A stretch of 64,000 nt of DNA, taken from NCBI GenBank assembly GCA_002841865.1, contig PHBD01000001.1, positions 87,001 through 151,000 on the forward strand, read 5' to 3'. The DNA is from Deltaproteobacteria bacterium HGW-Deltaproteobacteria-19. Lineage in GTDB: Bacteria > Desulfobacterota > Syntrophia > Syntrophales > PHBD01. The number at the start of each line of letters is the position of its first letter. Positions within the stretch are counted from its first letter, which is position 1. The notes under the pieces are model-generated. The model had not been told where the DNA came from. It was given only the letters and a program-made list of their open reading frames with translations, and did not search any database. A program made the translations under genes and the position numbers. Of the stretch, positions 8,252-16,846 are shown in pieces.

Positions 8252-8749
8252 ATGTTAAGCCACCAACTGCAGTCGGAAACGGATATCAACGCCTCGCCGG
8301 AACGGGTCTGGGAGATCCTCATGGATTTTGCCGCATATCCGGAATGGAACCCGTTTATTCGGTCCATTCGCGGCGTCCCCCGGAAAGGCGAAAGGCTTGA
8401 GGTGCTCATTCAGACCGGCAATGCCGGGGGCATGACCTTCCATCCGCGGGTCCGGGCGGTGAAGGTCGGGCGCGAATTACGATGGCGGGGCCGCCTTCTG
8501 CTGCCCGGCCTGTTCGATGGCACACACGGCTTCGAGATCCGGCCGGTCGCGGATGGGCAGGTCGTTTTCCGGCAGAGTGAATCTTTCAGCGGACTCCTGG
8601 TGCCGTTCTTCCGGGACCGACTTGACCGGGACACGCGAAAAGGCTTTGAAGAGATGAACCAGGCCCTGAAGGCCCGCGCCGAGGGTGTGGATGCGCCGGA
8701 CGAAGGCTCCGGAGAGGCACATGGTATTGACCTTCTTCCGAAAGTTTGA
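8252..8749 (+). CDS. SRPBCC-domain (polyketide cyclase/START-like) protein
   Basis: 165 residues from the ATG at 8252; longer in-frame extensions overlap the cyclase gene and are nonsense in composition. The N-terminus SETDINASPERVWEILMDFAAYPEWNPFIRSI is the classic opening of the SRPBCC superfamily, which has a deep hydrophobic ligand pocket. The GTHGFEIRPV and GLLVPFF strands follow. It ends with a low-complexity, acidic tail. The ligand is unknown. It starts 43 bases after the cyclase gene, perhaps in the same transcript, though the ribosome site is poor. Confidence 0.75.
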   Translation: MLSHQLQSETDINASPERVWEILMDFAAYPEWNPFIRSIRGVPRKGERLEVLIQTGNAGGMTFHPRVRAVKVGRELRWRGRLLLPGLFDGTHGFEIRPVADGQVVFRQSESFSGLLVPFFRDRLDRDTRKGFEEMNQALKARAEGVDAPDEGSGEAHGIDLLPKV

Positions 8750-8793
8750 AATAACGGTGCGGCTTTGGAAGGTAATGGGGTCATCGTGAGCGC

Positions 8794-9963
8794 ATGAAGG
8801 ACTCGACGATCGGCGGCGGCGATGCGGGGAAAGGTCGGGGAAAGCGGTTTCTCTCCAGCCTGCTGGCCTTCTTTCTGTCGCTGGCCATACTGGAATTCGG
8901 GGGGTTCCTGATCTGGCGGATCTCGGTATCGCCCGTAACCAAAGCGAACGTGCAGGCCCTGTGCCGCTCGGGGGTCGATCAGATCCAGATGCTTCCGAAC
9001 ACCTTCTGGCATCATGAATTCAATCCCCGCCATCCGGCCTACGCGGGACAGGTCAATTCGATGGGTGCCAAGGGCGGGGAATTCCAGCTCCCCAAGCCCC
9101 CGGGCGAACTCCGGATCGTCTGCCTGGGGGACAGCACCGTGGAAGGGACCGGCGTCAAGCCGGACGAGACCTTTCCTCGCTACCTGGAGACAATCCTTCA
9201 AAAATGGATGAATCCCGGCACCGGCTACCGGAGCGTCAAGGTCATCAACGCCGGAATCGGCTCGCACAATTCGGCGTTCAACCTTTCCTACCTGGCGTTT
9301 CGCCTGATCCACTACAATCCTGATATCGTAGTCATCAAGAGCGCTTACAACGACTACCTGCCCTACAGCGTCCCCGGCATGGGGTACGATTACACGCACG
9401 TCTTTCCCAATCCCTACCATCGTGTGCGGCCCTCCGCGTTCTGGACCGCGGCCCGATACAGCCATTTCCTGAAGGTGGTGGGGACGGTCGCCTTCCGCGA
9501 GGAAGTCGCCGTCCCGTTTCGTGACTTCTCGGGACACATCACCATCGAGCAGTTCCGGAACATGGATTTCTCCGCCAACGAGGACCGGTTCTTCGTTTAC
9601 GGGGAGAATATCCGGTCCATGATCCTGCTCTGCAGGGGACGCGGCATCGGCGTCATGCTGGTTGATCTGCCCACCTCGCCCGATCCGGCTCATTTCGGGA
9701 AGGACAGGACGTTCGGTCCGCGTTTCAAGAATCTCGTCGCCCGACTGGAGACGGAATTGAGGCGGGTCGCCGGGGAGGAGCGGATCACGGTCGTCGGCAC
9801 GGGACCTTTCCAGGGGGAGGATTTCTGGGATCACTGCCATTGCACGGCCGGCGGGAACCGGAAGGTGGCGGAAGCCGTGGCCGAAGCGGTCGCAGCCTCG
9901 CTGCCGGGGGGACGGGCCGGGACATCCGGAAAGACCATTCCAGTGGAAGCTGGAAAAAAATAA
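8794..9963 (+). CDS. membrane-anchored SGNH/GDSL-type hydrolase
   Basis: 389 residues. One N-terminal membrane helix (FLSSLLAFFLSLAILEFGGFLIW, about residues 19-41) anchors an extracytoplasmic domain. The SGNH blocks are present: CLGDSTVEGTGV (nucleophile Ser), NAGIGSHN (block II Gly), SAYNDY (block III Asn) and DHCHCTAGGNRKVA (block V Asp/His). These enzymes are esterases or acetyl transfer/deacetylation enzymes acting on cell-wall or exopolysaccharide acyl groups; the substrate is not evident. The gene starts 44 bases after the SRPBCC gene and ends 18 bases before the exported hydratase gene. Confidence 0.8.
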   Translation: MKDSTIGGGDAGKGRGKRFLSSLLAFFLSLAILEFGGFLIWRISVSPVTKANVQALCRSGVDQIQMLPNTFWHHEFNPRHPAYAGQVNSMGAKGGEFQLPKPPGELRIVCLGDSTVEGTGVKPDETFPRYLETILQKWMNPGTGYRSVKVINAGIGSHNSAFNLSYLAFRLIHYNPDIVVIKSAYNDYLPYSVPGMGYDYTHVFPNPYHRVRPSAFWTAARYSHFLKVVGTVAFREEVAVPFRDFSGHITIEQFRNMDFSANEDRFFVYGENIRSMILLCRGRGIGVMLVDLPTSPDPAHFGKDRTFGPRFKNLVARLETELRRVAGEERITVVGTGPFQGEDFWDHCHCTAGGNRKVAEAVAEAVAASLPGGRAGTSGKTIPVEAGKK

Positions 9964-9981
9964 GAATCGGGAGGGATTGCG

Positions 9982-10848
9982 ATGAAGAGAATCAGACTGT
10001 CATGCGCGGCGTTTTTCAGTGTGCTTCTTGTCATGGCCCTTTGCCAGGGGGCGTTTGCGGCGGGTGAAGGGACGAGGCTCGCGGATTTCTTCCTGAAGAA
10101 GGTCCCCGCGCCGGCGCTCGATCCGTCTCCGACGCTGGACCAGGCCATGAGAATCCAGGCGGAATACAACGGAGCACTCGCGCCGGCTTTCGGAAAGACT
10201 GTCGGATACAAGGCCGGGCTCACGAACCCGAGCGTCCAGAAGGTTTTCGGGGTCAATGCCCCCCTGCGCGGCACCCTGATGGAGAAGATGATCCTGAAGT
10301 CCGGCGCGACGGTTGATGCCGCCTTCGGGGCGCGGCCCCTTTACGAGGGGGACCTGATCCTGCGCGTGGGGAGCGAATTCATCAATACGGCCGCCACTCC
10401 CATGGAGGCCCTGAAGGCGATCGACGCGGCCATTCCCTTCATCGAGCTTCCCGATCTCGTCTATGCGAAGAACGTCAAGATCAACGGCCCCCTGCTTGCC
10501 GCCGTCAACGTGGCCGCCCGGTACGGAGTTGTCGGCGAGCCGATTCCCGTCCGGCCGACCGCCGAGTGGATGGAGCGGCTGAAAACCTTCAAGTGCCAGA
10601 TTTACGACCAGAGCGGGAAGATGCTGGTGGAGGCCCCCGGAAGCAGCCTCCTGGATCACCCGATCAATGTGGTTCTCTGGATCCGGGATTCCCTCAAGAA
10701 GGACGGCATCGCGCTGAAGAAGGGCGACCTCCTGTCGCTGGGTACGATTACGAAGCTGACGCCGACGGCATCCGGCACGACCGTCCGGGCTCGCTACGTC
10801 GGCCTGGATCCGAAGGGACCGGCCGAGATCACCGTAAATTTCAGATAA
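9982..10848 (+). CDS. exported 2-keto-4-pentenoate hydratase/FAH family protein
   Basis: 288 residues with a signal peptide (MKRIRLSCAAFFSVLLVMALCQGAFA). The mature part reads as a 2-keto-4-pentenoate hydratase/fumarylacetoacetase-like fold: VGYKAGLTNP, then LYEGDLILRVG, FIELPDLVYA and the C-terminal GDLLSLGTITKLTP. Family members bind a divalent metal and act on 2-oxo acids in the cytoplasm; an exported one is unusual. GGGAGGG lies just before the ATG. It forms a run with the SGNH gene (18 bases upstream) and the PLD-like gene (16 bases downstream), so a shared periplasmic or envelope role is possible. Confidence 0.8.
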   Translation: MKRIRLSCAAFFSVLLVMALCQGAFAAGEGTRLADFFLKKVPAPALDPSPTLDQAMRIQAEYNGALAPAFGKTVGYKAGLTNPSVQKVFGVNAPLRGTLMEKMILKSGATVDAAFGARPLYEGDLILRVGSEFINTAATPMEALKAIDAAIPFIELPDLVYAKNVKINGPLLAAVNVAARYGVVGEPIPVRPTAEWMERLKTFKCQIYDQSGKMLVEAPGSSLLDHPINVVLWIRDSLKKDGIALKKGDLLSLGTITKLTPTASGTTVRARYVGLDPKGPAEITVNFR

Positions 10849-10864
10849 GAGAGGAAATCGGAAC

Positions 10865-11398
10865 ATGAAAGCAAGATGGATCACCCTTCAGCTGACGGCC
10901 CTGTTGTTCATGGTCTCTTCCGCCGTTGCGGTCGAGACGGTCAAGGGCATTTCCTCCGCCGATTTTTACTTCTCGCCCCGGGGCGGCCTGGTCGAGGCGG
11001 TCATCAAGGAGATCGACAGCGCCGGATCCCGGATCGTAGTCCATGCGCATTCCTTCCCGTCGTACGAAATTGCGAAGGCCCTTGCAGATGCCAAGAAACG
11101 GGGCGTCAAGGTCATCGTACTCGTGGACAGGAGCCAGAAAAAAGAGAAGGATACGACGGCATTCGTGCTGGGAAAAGCGGAAATCCTGATTTATATCGAC
11201 AGTGACCATGTTGTGGCCAACAATAATGTGATGATCATCGACGGGGACGTGGTGATCACCGGATCGTTCAATTTTACGAAAGAAGCGGAGGAGAAGAACG
11301 CCGAGAACATGCTGATCATCCGGTCTTCGAAGGTGGCGGCCCTTTACCTGAAGAACTTCGATCGGCATATGGCACACTCGATGATTTTCAGGCACTAA
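10865..11398 (+). CDS. exported PLD/Nuc-family protein with degenerate HKD motif
   Basis: 177 residues with a signal peptide (cleavage near VSSAVA). The fold matches single-domain phospholipase D-type nucleases such as Nuc: FSPRGGLVEAVIKEI, then IDGDVVITGSFNFTKEAEEKNAEN. In active members the motif is H-x-K-x4-D just before IDG. Here the positions read N119-N-N121-x4-D126: His and Lys are both Asn while the Asp and the downstream GSFNFT are kept. Both codons (aac, aat) are one base from His/Lys codons. The protein therefore looks catalytically dead but structurally constrained. AGAGAGGAAA precedes the ATG; it is the last gene of the SGNH/hydratase run. Confidence 0.85.
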   Translation: MKARWITLQLTALLFMVSSAVAVETVKGISSADFYFSPRGGLVEAVIKEIDSAGSRIVVHAHSFPSYEIAKALADAKKRGVKVIVLVDRSQKKEKDTTAFVLGKAEILIYIDSDHVVANNNVMIIDGDVVITGSFNFTKEAEEKNAENMLIIRSSKVAALYLKNFDRHMAHSMIFRH

Positions 11399-11898
11399 CG
11401 GAACATGCAACCCTGTTGCCCATTGAATCGGCCGGACCGGTGAATCGTTCCGCTGCGAACGGGTGGAATGCTCATCGGTCACGGCTGCAGTTTCCGGAGG
11501 CCGGACCATAGAAATCAACAGGACGTCGAACGTCGCACATCTTAAGGGAGTTGACCGGCACAAGAGCGCACTCCCCGACTGGCAGCGAGAGCGGGAAATC
11601 AGCAGCCGACTGCCGACGGTGGAGTCGGTTTCGGATAACGATCGCCGAAATCTCCCGGTTCTTCGAAGCGCCGTTCAGCAGAACATAGCCCGGAATGCAG
11701 GCAACCTCCGGGAAACACCATTGATCGACCTCCGCGATGATTACGAGGGAAACTGGTTCTCCAGGGCACAGGATGTACGGAACGGTTATGTCAAGGTCTT
11801 GGAAAACCATCCGCAAAAGGGCCTCTACATAGACGTTCGGGCATAGCAAAGAGAAAGCCCGCATTCTTTCCCCTTCCGTCGAGGAGTCGAGGCGCTTT
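11399..11898. other. 500-base intergenic region, no supported gene
   Basis: Open frames of about 127 codons (+, 11463-11846) and 173 codons (-, 11472-11993) cross this region. Neither has a recognisable domain and the - strand one runs into atoS. It probably holds the atoSC promoter and perhaps decayed coding sequence. No strong hairpin with a T-run was seen. Confidence 0.4.
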
Positions 11899-13767
11899 AT
11901 GCTGAAATTCAAATTCCCCACCGGCATCCTGCCGCCGACCCTGCGGGGAAGACTGTTCCTCGTTCTGGCGATTGCCATCAGCATCCCCATCATTTCGACC
12001 GGTTACGTTCTGGAGCGGAAAGGCCGCCAGGCTCTGCTCGACGAAAAGACGGCGAAGCTCTTCGGCCTCACGAAAATCCTCGACAGCTACCTGGGAGAGG
12101 GGTTCGACGCAATCCTGAAGGGATACCGCGGCGACCCGGGGGACCGGATGGCGCAGATCCGCTACCTGAACGAACGGCTGCGGGATTTTACCGATCTCAT
12201 CGCCGAGGCCAATCCGGGTGTCGGCGTCGGCTACTATGGCAAGGATCTGAACGCCGCCATCACCTACGGTCCCAGCAGGGAGTACGGCATCAAGGTTGGC
12301 GAGATTCTGCCGGCGGACCATCCGGGGTGGCAGGTCATGGCAAAGGGACTGCCGTCCGTAGAAACCGGGCCGATGGCGCGCGGGCACATCATGAATGCCA
12401 TGTGGCCCATCATCCGGGACGGGCGGGTGATCGGCTACATCTGGGCCAACGAGTTCACGGCAGCGGTCGAGGAACAGGCCCTGGCCATGGACCGGGCCTT
12501 GATCGTGGTCGTCTCCTTCGGGCTGGTCTTGAGCCTGGTCCTGAGTTTCCTCATGGCGAAGCGTCTGACCAGGGACGTTGGCATCATCAAATTCGGCCTG
12601 AATCGAATGAAGCTCGACCTGAGGAAACCGGTCCGATCGCTGAAAGGTGAAATGGGCGAGATCAGCGATGCCGTGAACGAGATGGCAAGGGCGCTCATCG
12701 ACGCCCGATCGCTGAACGAAAACATCCTCTGGAGCATTGCCGACGGGGTCATCACCGTGGACGTCAGCGGCAATGTCACATCCATCAATCCCGCCGGACT
12801 GGAAATCATGGGCCTCGTCCATGAAGAGGTGATCGGCCGCCCCTACGAATCGCTGATGGATCGGGAGGTCAATTTCACGAGTTACCTCCTCAATACACTG
12901 AAGAACGGGAACGAATACGTCAGCTTGAACATCGACGTTCCCCTCCAGGACCGGACTGTGTATGTGAGTACCAGCACCAGCCTCCTCAGGGACGGAAGCG
13001 GCAAGGTCATCGGCGCCGTGGCAGTCTTCAAGGACATCAGCGAGACCAGGCAGCTGCAGAAGCAGGTCATGCGGGCCGACCGTCTGGCCGCCCTGGGTGA
13101 ACTGGTCGCGGGGATCGCCCACGACATCAGGAACCCCCTGACATCCATCCGCGGATTCGTCCAGTACCTGCAGAAAAACCGGGATCCGGAGGAACTCAAG
13201 GAGTACGCTCCCCTCATCATCCGCCAGGTGGACGGCCTGAACCGGACCATCAGCGAACTCCTGAGGTTCACCAAGCCGACTCCCCCCCATTTCGGGCCCG
13301 TGCAGCTGAACGACCTGATCGGAGGGGAAATCATGCGGCTGGTCCGGAACCGGGCCGCGAAACAGAACGTCGAGATCGATCTCCGGCTGGATCAGGATCT
13401 TCCCATGATCCGGGCCGACGGGGAGCAGCTCAAACAGGTCATGCTGAACCTCCTGATCAACTCCGGCCAGGCCATGGCGTCGGGAGGAAGGATCGTCATC
13501 CGGACTTCGGTGGAGACGCCCGGGAAAGTGACCGTTTCCGTCGCCGATGACGGATGCGGGATTCCACCGGAGCATCTCGAGAAGATCTTCGATCCGTTTT
13601 TTTCGACCAAGGCGACGGGGACCGGCCTGGGTCTTGCAGTGGTGAATCGCATCATCAGCGGGCACAATGGCACGATCAGGATCGAGAGCGAGCCGGGAAA
13701 AGGGACGACCGTGACGATCCATTTGCCCGAAATGCCTGCCGAGTTGGAGGAAATGCGGGAAGCATGA
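11899..13767 (+). CDS. atoS: AtoS-like sensor histidine kinase
   Basis: 622 residues. Membrane helix 1 is about residues 18-36, a periplasmic sensing region spans 37-197, and helix 2 is about 199-219. A HAMP-like linker follows to about 270, then a PAS domain (275-385) and HisKA with H408 in GIAHDIRNPL. The ATPase domain has the N box (LNLLINSGQAM), DDGCGIPPEHLEKIFDPFFSTK and GTGLGLAVV. This is a complete NtrB/AtoS-type kinase for a sigma-54 activator. The next gene starts inside its stop codon (ATGA), so kinase and regulator are translationally coupled. The symbol rests on the architecture plus the adjacent atoC and atoE; the true signal is not shown by sequence. Confidence 0.85.
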   Translation: MLKFKFPTGILPPTLRGRLFLVLAIAISIPIISTGYVLERKGRQALLDEKTAKLFGLTKILDSYLGEGFDAILKGYRGDPGDRMAQIRYLNERLRDFTDLIAEANPGVGVGYYGKDLNAAITYGPSREYGIKVGEILPADHPGWQVMAKGLPSVETGPMARGHIMNAMWPIIRDGRVIGYIWANEFTAAVEEQALAMDRALIVVVSFGLVLSLVLSFLMAKRLTRDVGIIKFGLNRMKLDLRKPVRSLKGEMGEISDAVNEMARALIDARSLNENILWSIADGVITVDVSGNVTSINPAGLEIMGLVHEEVIGRPYESLMDREVNFTSYLLNTLKNGNEYVSLNIDVPLQDRTVYVSTSTSLLRDGSGKVIGAVAVFKDISETRQLQKQVMRADRLAALGELVAGIAHDIRNPLTSIRGFVQYLQKNRDPEELKEYAPLIIRQVDGLNRTISELLRFTKPTPPHFGPVQLNDLIGGEIMRLVRNRAAKQNVEIDLRLDQDLPMIRADGEQLKQVMLNLLINSGQAMASGGRIVIRTSVETPGKVTVSVADDGCGIPPEHLEKIFDPFFSTKATGTGLGLAVVNRIISGHNGTIRIESEPGKGTTVTIHLPEMPAELEEMREA

Positions 13768-15134
13768 GACGGATCCTGGTTGTCGATGACGATGAGAGCG
13801 TGCGGAAACTCCTGACCGTGGTCCTGGGAAAGGAGGGGTTCGACGTCACGTGCGCGGATAACGGCCTGACGGGCCTCGAAGCGTTCCGGAGCACCTCCGC
13901 TGACATCGTCATCATGGACATCCGCATGCCTGAGATGGACGGCCTGCAGGCGCTGGAAGAGATCACAAAAATGCGCCGGGGCGCCGCGGTGATCCTGATG
14001 ACGGCTTACGCCGCCGTGGAGACGGCGGTGCAGGCAATGAAGCTGGGAGCCTTCGATTACGTCATCAAGCCATTCGACATCGACGAGATCCTGCTCCTCG
14101 TGGAGCGCGCTCTTCAGCTGCAGCAGATGCGCAGTGATATCAACCTGCTGCATCGCGAACTCCTGCAGAGCTACCGTCTGGACCGAATCCTGACGGACAA
14201 CCCGCAGATGAAGGACCTCTGCCTGACGGTACCCCGCATCGCCGGGAGCAATGCCAGCGTGCTGATCACGGGAGAAAGCGGATCGGGCAAGGAGTTATTT
14301 GCCTCGGCCATTCACTACAACAGCAAACGGTGCAACGGGCCGTTCGTCAAGATCAACTGCGGGGCCATCCCGGAAGGGCTCCTGGAGAGCGAGTTTTTCG
14401 GCCATGAAAAGGGAGCCTTCACCGGCGCCATCGCCCGCCGTCGGGGACGGTTCGAGCAGGCCAACGGCGGTACGATCTTCCTGGATGAAATCGCCGACAT
14501 CACCCCGAATCTGCAGGTGAAACTGCTTCGTGTCCTGCAGGAGCGCGAATTCGAGCGGATCGGCTCCAACGAGACCATCAAGACAGACGTACGTGTCATT
14601 GTCGCCACCAATCGGGACCTGGAGAGCATGGTGCGGGCCGATACGTTCCGGCAGGATCTTTATTACCGCATCAATGTGGTGAGCCTGCACGTGCCGCCCC
14701 TCCGGGAGCGCCCAGAGGACATCCGTCTGCTGGCGGACCACTTCCTGCAGCGGTTCGCAACGGAAAACAACCGGGAAATCGTCACATTCGACGACGACGC
14801 CTATCAGGCTCTCATGGGCTACGGCTGGCCCGGCAACGTGCGGGAGCTGGCCAACGCCGTGGAGAGCGCAGTGATCATGAGCACCGGCAGCATGATTTTC
14901 TCCGAAGACCTGCCGAAACAGATCCTGGGCGGTGAACGCCGGATGGCGGAAGCGGACGCGCCGGATATCCAGGAGAACCAACGGCCACTGAAGGAAATGG
15001 TCAAGGAATTCGAGCGGCTGGCAATTCTCCAGGCCCTTGAGAGGAATCAGGAAAACCGGGTCCGGACAGCACGCGAGCTGGGCATCAGTCGGCGTTCACT
15101 TCTCTACAAGCTTCAGGAATACGATATTTCGTAG
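13764..15134 (+). CDS. atoC: AtoC-like sigma-54-dependent response regulator
   Basis: 456 residues from the ATG overlapping the atoS stop; longer in-frame extensions are rejected. The receiver domain (1-120) has D52 in IVIMDIRMPEMDG. The AAA+ domain (about 145-380) has Walker A GESGSGKELF, the sigma-54 contact loop GAFTGA, Walker B GTIFLDEIAD and the R-finger region. A Fis-type helix-turn-helix ends the protein (RTARELGISRRSLLYKLQ). It should be phosphorylated by AtoS and activate RNA polymerase with sigma-54 from an upstream site. The candidate site and promoter both lie between this gene and atoE. Confidence 0.9.
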   Translation: MRRILVVDDDESVRKLLTVVLGKEGFDVTCADNGLTGLEAFRSTSADIVIMDIRMPEMDGLQALEEITKMRRGAAVILMTAYAAVETAVQAMKLGAFDYVIKPFDIDEILLLVERALQLQQMRSDINLLHRELLQSYRLDRILTDNPQMKDLCLTVPRIAGSNASVLITGESGSGKELFASAIHYNSKRCNGPFVKINCGAIPEGLLESEFFGHEKGAFTGAIARRRGRFEQANGGTIFLDEIADITPNLQVKLLRVLQEREFERIGSNETIKTDVRVIVATNRDLESMVRADTFRQDLYYRINVVSLHVPPLRERPEDIRLLADHFLQRFATENNREIVTFDDDAYQALMGYGWPGNVRELANAVESAVIMSTGSMIFSEDLPKQILGGERRMAEADAPDIQENQRPLKEMVKEFERLAILQALERNQENRVRTARELGISRRSLLYKLQEYDIS

Positions 15135-15168
15135 CGCAAATTTTTGCGCAGGTGCGCAAGAATTAGCG
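15134..15168. promoter_or_regulatory. putative AtoC upstream activating site
   Basis: GCGCAAATTTTTGCGC (15134-15149) is a perfect 7-bp-arm palindrome. It overlaps TTGCGCAGGTGCGCAA (15144-15159), a second perfect one, and a weaker TTAGCG half site follows. The result is alternating copies of TGCGCAA. The E. coli AtoC site, from memory, also contains a GCGCAAATTT core. The centre is about 150 bases upstream of the predicted atoE start site, a normal distance for a sigma-54 enhancer. Confidence 0.7.
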
Positions 15169-15278
15169 TATCCTCCTCATATGCATCCTCTATAAAACCC
15201 TCCGTACCGTAATCATCCAGACCCAGGCATTTCCAGTATAAACGGCAACATGCATTGATTGCTCCATTCCTCTTCGGA

Positions 15279-15294
15279 TGGCATGTCCATTGCT
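15279..15294 (+). promoter_or_regulatory. sigma-54 (-24/-12) promoter of atoE
   Basis: TGGCATGTCCATTGCT fits the consensus TGGCAC-G-N4-TTGC-W with one change (C to T), with GG and GC at the required spacing. Transcription would start near 15305, about 45 bases before the atoE ATG. The gene just upstream encodes a sigma-54 activator, which makes the call strong. Confidence 0.85.
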
Positions 15295-15348
15295 GTTCTT
15301 GTGGCGTCGGAATGGTACGTCCATATTCTACGAAAGGAGAAAGAACGC

Positions 15349-16731
15349 ATGAGTAAAAAAACCAACAACAACAACGAAGAAACATTTCTTTCCCGCTTCA
15401 CCGAAGGCTTTGCACAGTGGGCCTTCCGGTGGGTGCCGGACGCCCTGGTCTTCGCCCTGATCCTGACGGTGATCGTTTTCTTCGCCGGCTGGGGGCTCAC
15501 GGCCCATGGCCCCGGGCAGCTCGTCGGCGACTGGATGAAGGGGTTCTGGATCCTTCTCACCTTCGCCATGCAGATGTGCCTCCTGATGATCACCGGCTTC
15601 ATCGTCGGCGATTCCAAGTACATCAAGGCCGGCCTCCTGAAATTGGTCGACATCCCCAAGACCAAGACCCAGACAATCCTGTTCTACTCCATCTTTATGT
15701 GCGTGGTCATGTGGTTCCATTGGGGAATCGGCCTGATGGTCGCCATCATCATGGGGCGGGCCATTGCGGTCAAGAAGAGGGGCTTGGGGATCCATTATCC
15801 CTTCATCGCCGCCATCTCCTACGTCACGGCGCTGATGTCGAACGGACCCTCCCAGGCGGCCCAGCTGCTCATGGCCACGCCGGGCAACTTCATGGAGAAG
15901 GCCGCCGGTGTCATTCCGCTCAGCCAGTCGGTGTTCGACATCAAACTGCTCGTAACGAACCTGGTGCTCCTCATCACCATTCCGATCATCCTGATGGCCA
16001 TCGCTCCGAAAAAAGAGCACGCCGTGGAAGTCGACGACGCCACGGCCGCGATCTTCGTACCGCCTCCCGATCCCCCGGTGGACAAGAAAAGCCTCCCGCC
16101 GGCGGAACGCCTGGATCGCTCCTTCGTTCTTCCCATACTGATCGGCGCCGCCGGTGTGTTCGGTTGCGCAAAGCTGTTCGGGATGAAGGGAATCGCCGCC
16201 CTGGACCTCAACACGCTGAACTTTCTGCTGCTGATGGTCGGCCTCATCCTCCACGGCAACTCCAAGAGCTTCATCGAGTCCGTTCAGCGCGGTACCTCCA
16301 CGGTTTACGGTGTCATCATCCAGTTTCCCCTCTATGCGGGCATCTTCGGCATGATCAGCTTCTCGGGCCTGGCCGAGATCATCACGAGGTTCTTCATCGA
16401 AATCTCGACGCCCACGACCTTCACCTGGATCGTATTCATTTACACGGGCATCGTCGACTTCTTCGTTCCCTCGGCGGGATCCAAGTTCGTTATCGAGGCC
16501 CCCTACATCCTGCCCGCTGCCAAGAATCTCGGTGTCGCTTACGGCGATGTGCTGAACGCCTACACCGCCGGCAGCCTCTGGGTGAACATGATCCAGCCGT
16601 TCTGGGCGCTGCCCATCCTGGGCGCCTTCCGGCTCAAGTTCAAGGACATCCTCCCCTATACCTTCATCGGCTGGCTCTGGATGTTCATCGTCATGTCCCT
16701 GTCGTTCTTCATCCTGCCGCAGATTTTCTAA
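15349..16731 (+). CDS. atoE: short-chain fatty acid transporter AtoE
   Basis: 460 residues from the ATG preceded by AAAGGAGA; the 30-codon in-frame extension starts upstream of the -24/-12 promoter and is rejected. It is strongly hydrophobic with about 11-12 membrane helices. Hallmarks of the AtoE/TIGR00366 family are visible, including RWVPDALVFALILT near the start, FHWGIGLMVAIIMG, SYVTALMSNGPSQAAQLL, and FVPSAGSKFVIEAPYI followed by NMIQPFWALP. It imports acetate-to-caproate-range acids such as butyrate across the inner membrane. Control by AtoSC through sigma-54 is predicted. No atoDAB thiolase or CoA-transferase genes are next to it here. Confidence 0.92.
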   Translation: MSKKTNNNNEETFLSRFTEGFAQWAFRWVPDALVFALILTVIVFFAGWGLTAHGPGQLVGDWMKGFWILLTFAMQMCLLMITGFIVGDSKYIKAGLLKLVDIPKTKTQTILFYSIFMCVVMWFHWGIGLMVAIIMGRAIAVKKRGLGIHYPFIAAISYVTALMSNGPSQAAQLLMATPGNFMEKAAGVIPLSQSVFDIKLLVTNLVLLITIPIILMAIAPKKEHAVEVDDATAAIFVPPPDPPVDKKSLPPAERLDRSFVLPILIGAAGVFGCAKLFGMKGIAALDLNTLNFLLLMVGLILHGNSKSFIESVQRGTSTVYGVIIQFPLYAGIFGMISFSGLAEIITRFFIEISTPTTFTWIVFIYTGIVDFFVPSAGSKFVIEAPYILPAAKNLGVAYGDVLNAYTAGSLWVNMIQPFWALPILGAFRLKFKDILPYTFIGWLWMFIVMSLSFFILPQIF

Positions 16732-16759
16732 ACGGCTGAAACACACAGGTTCGAACCCG

Positions 16760-16799
16760 AAAAAAGAGGCCGCCTCTCCTGACCGAGAGGCGGCCTCTT
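16760..16799 (-). terminator. rho-independent terminator between convergent genes
   Basis: A perfect 15-bp stem (16764-16778 with 16785-16799, loop CTGACC). On the - strand the stem is followed by a run of T (six A on the + strand at 16760-16765), so it ends the cytochrome gene. It may also stop atoE transcripts, although the + side has almost no T-run. Confidence 0.85.
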
Positions 16800-16846
16800 G
16801 CATCTGGTTGACGGTTGACTTAATGCCGATCAAACGTCCCGGTTCA

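Noticed and set aside
8410..9840. 476-codon open frame on the - strand
   Set aside because: Antisense to the SRPBCC and SGNH genes.
11463..11846. 127-codon frame in the gap before atoS
   Set aside because: No ribosome site, no domain, no signal of selection that I can see; left as intergenic.
11791..13722. 643-codon open frame on the - strand
   Set aside because: Fully antisense to atoS, which has complete kinase motifs; a high-GC shadow frame.
15328..16833. 501-codon open frame on the - strand
   Set aside because: Antisense to atoE and crosses the terminator hairpin.
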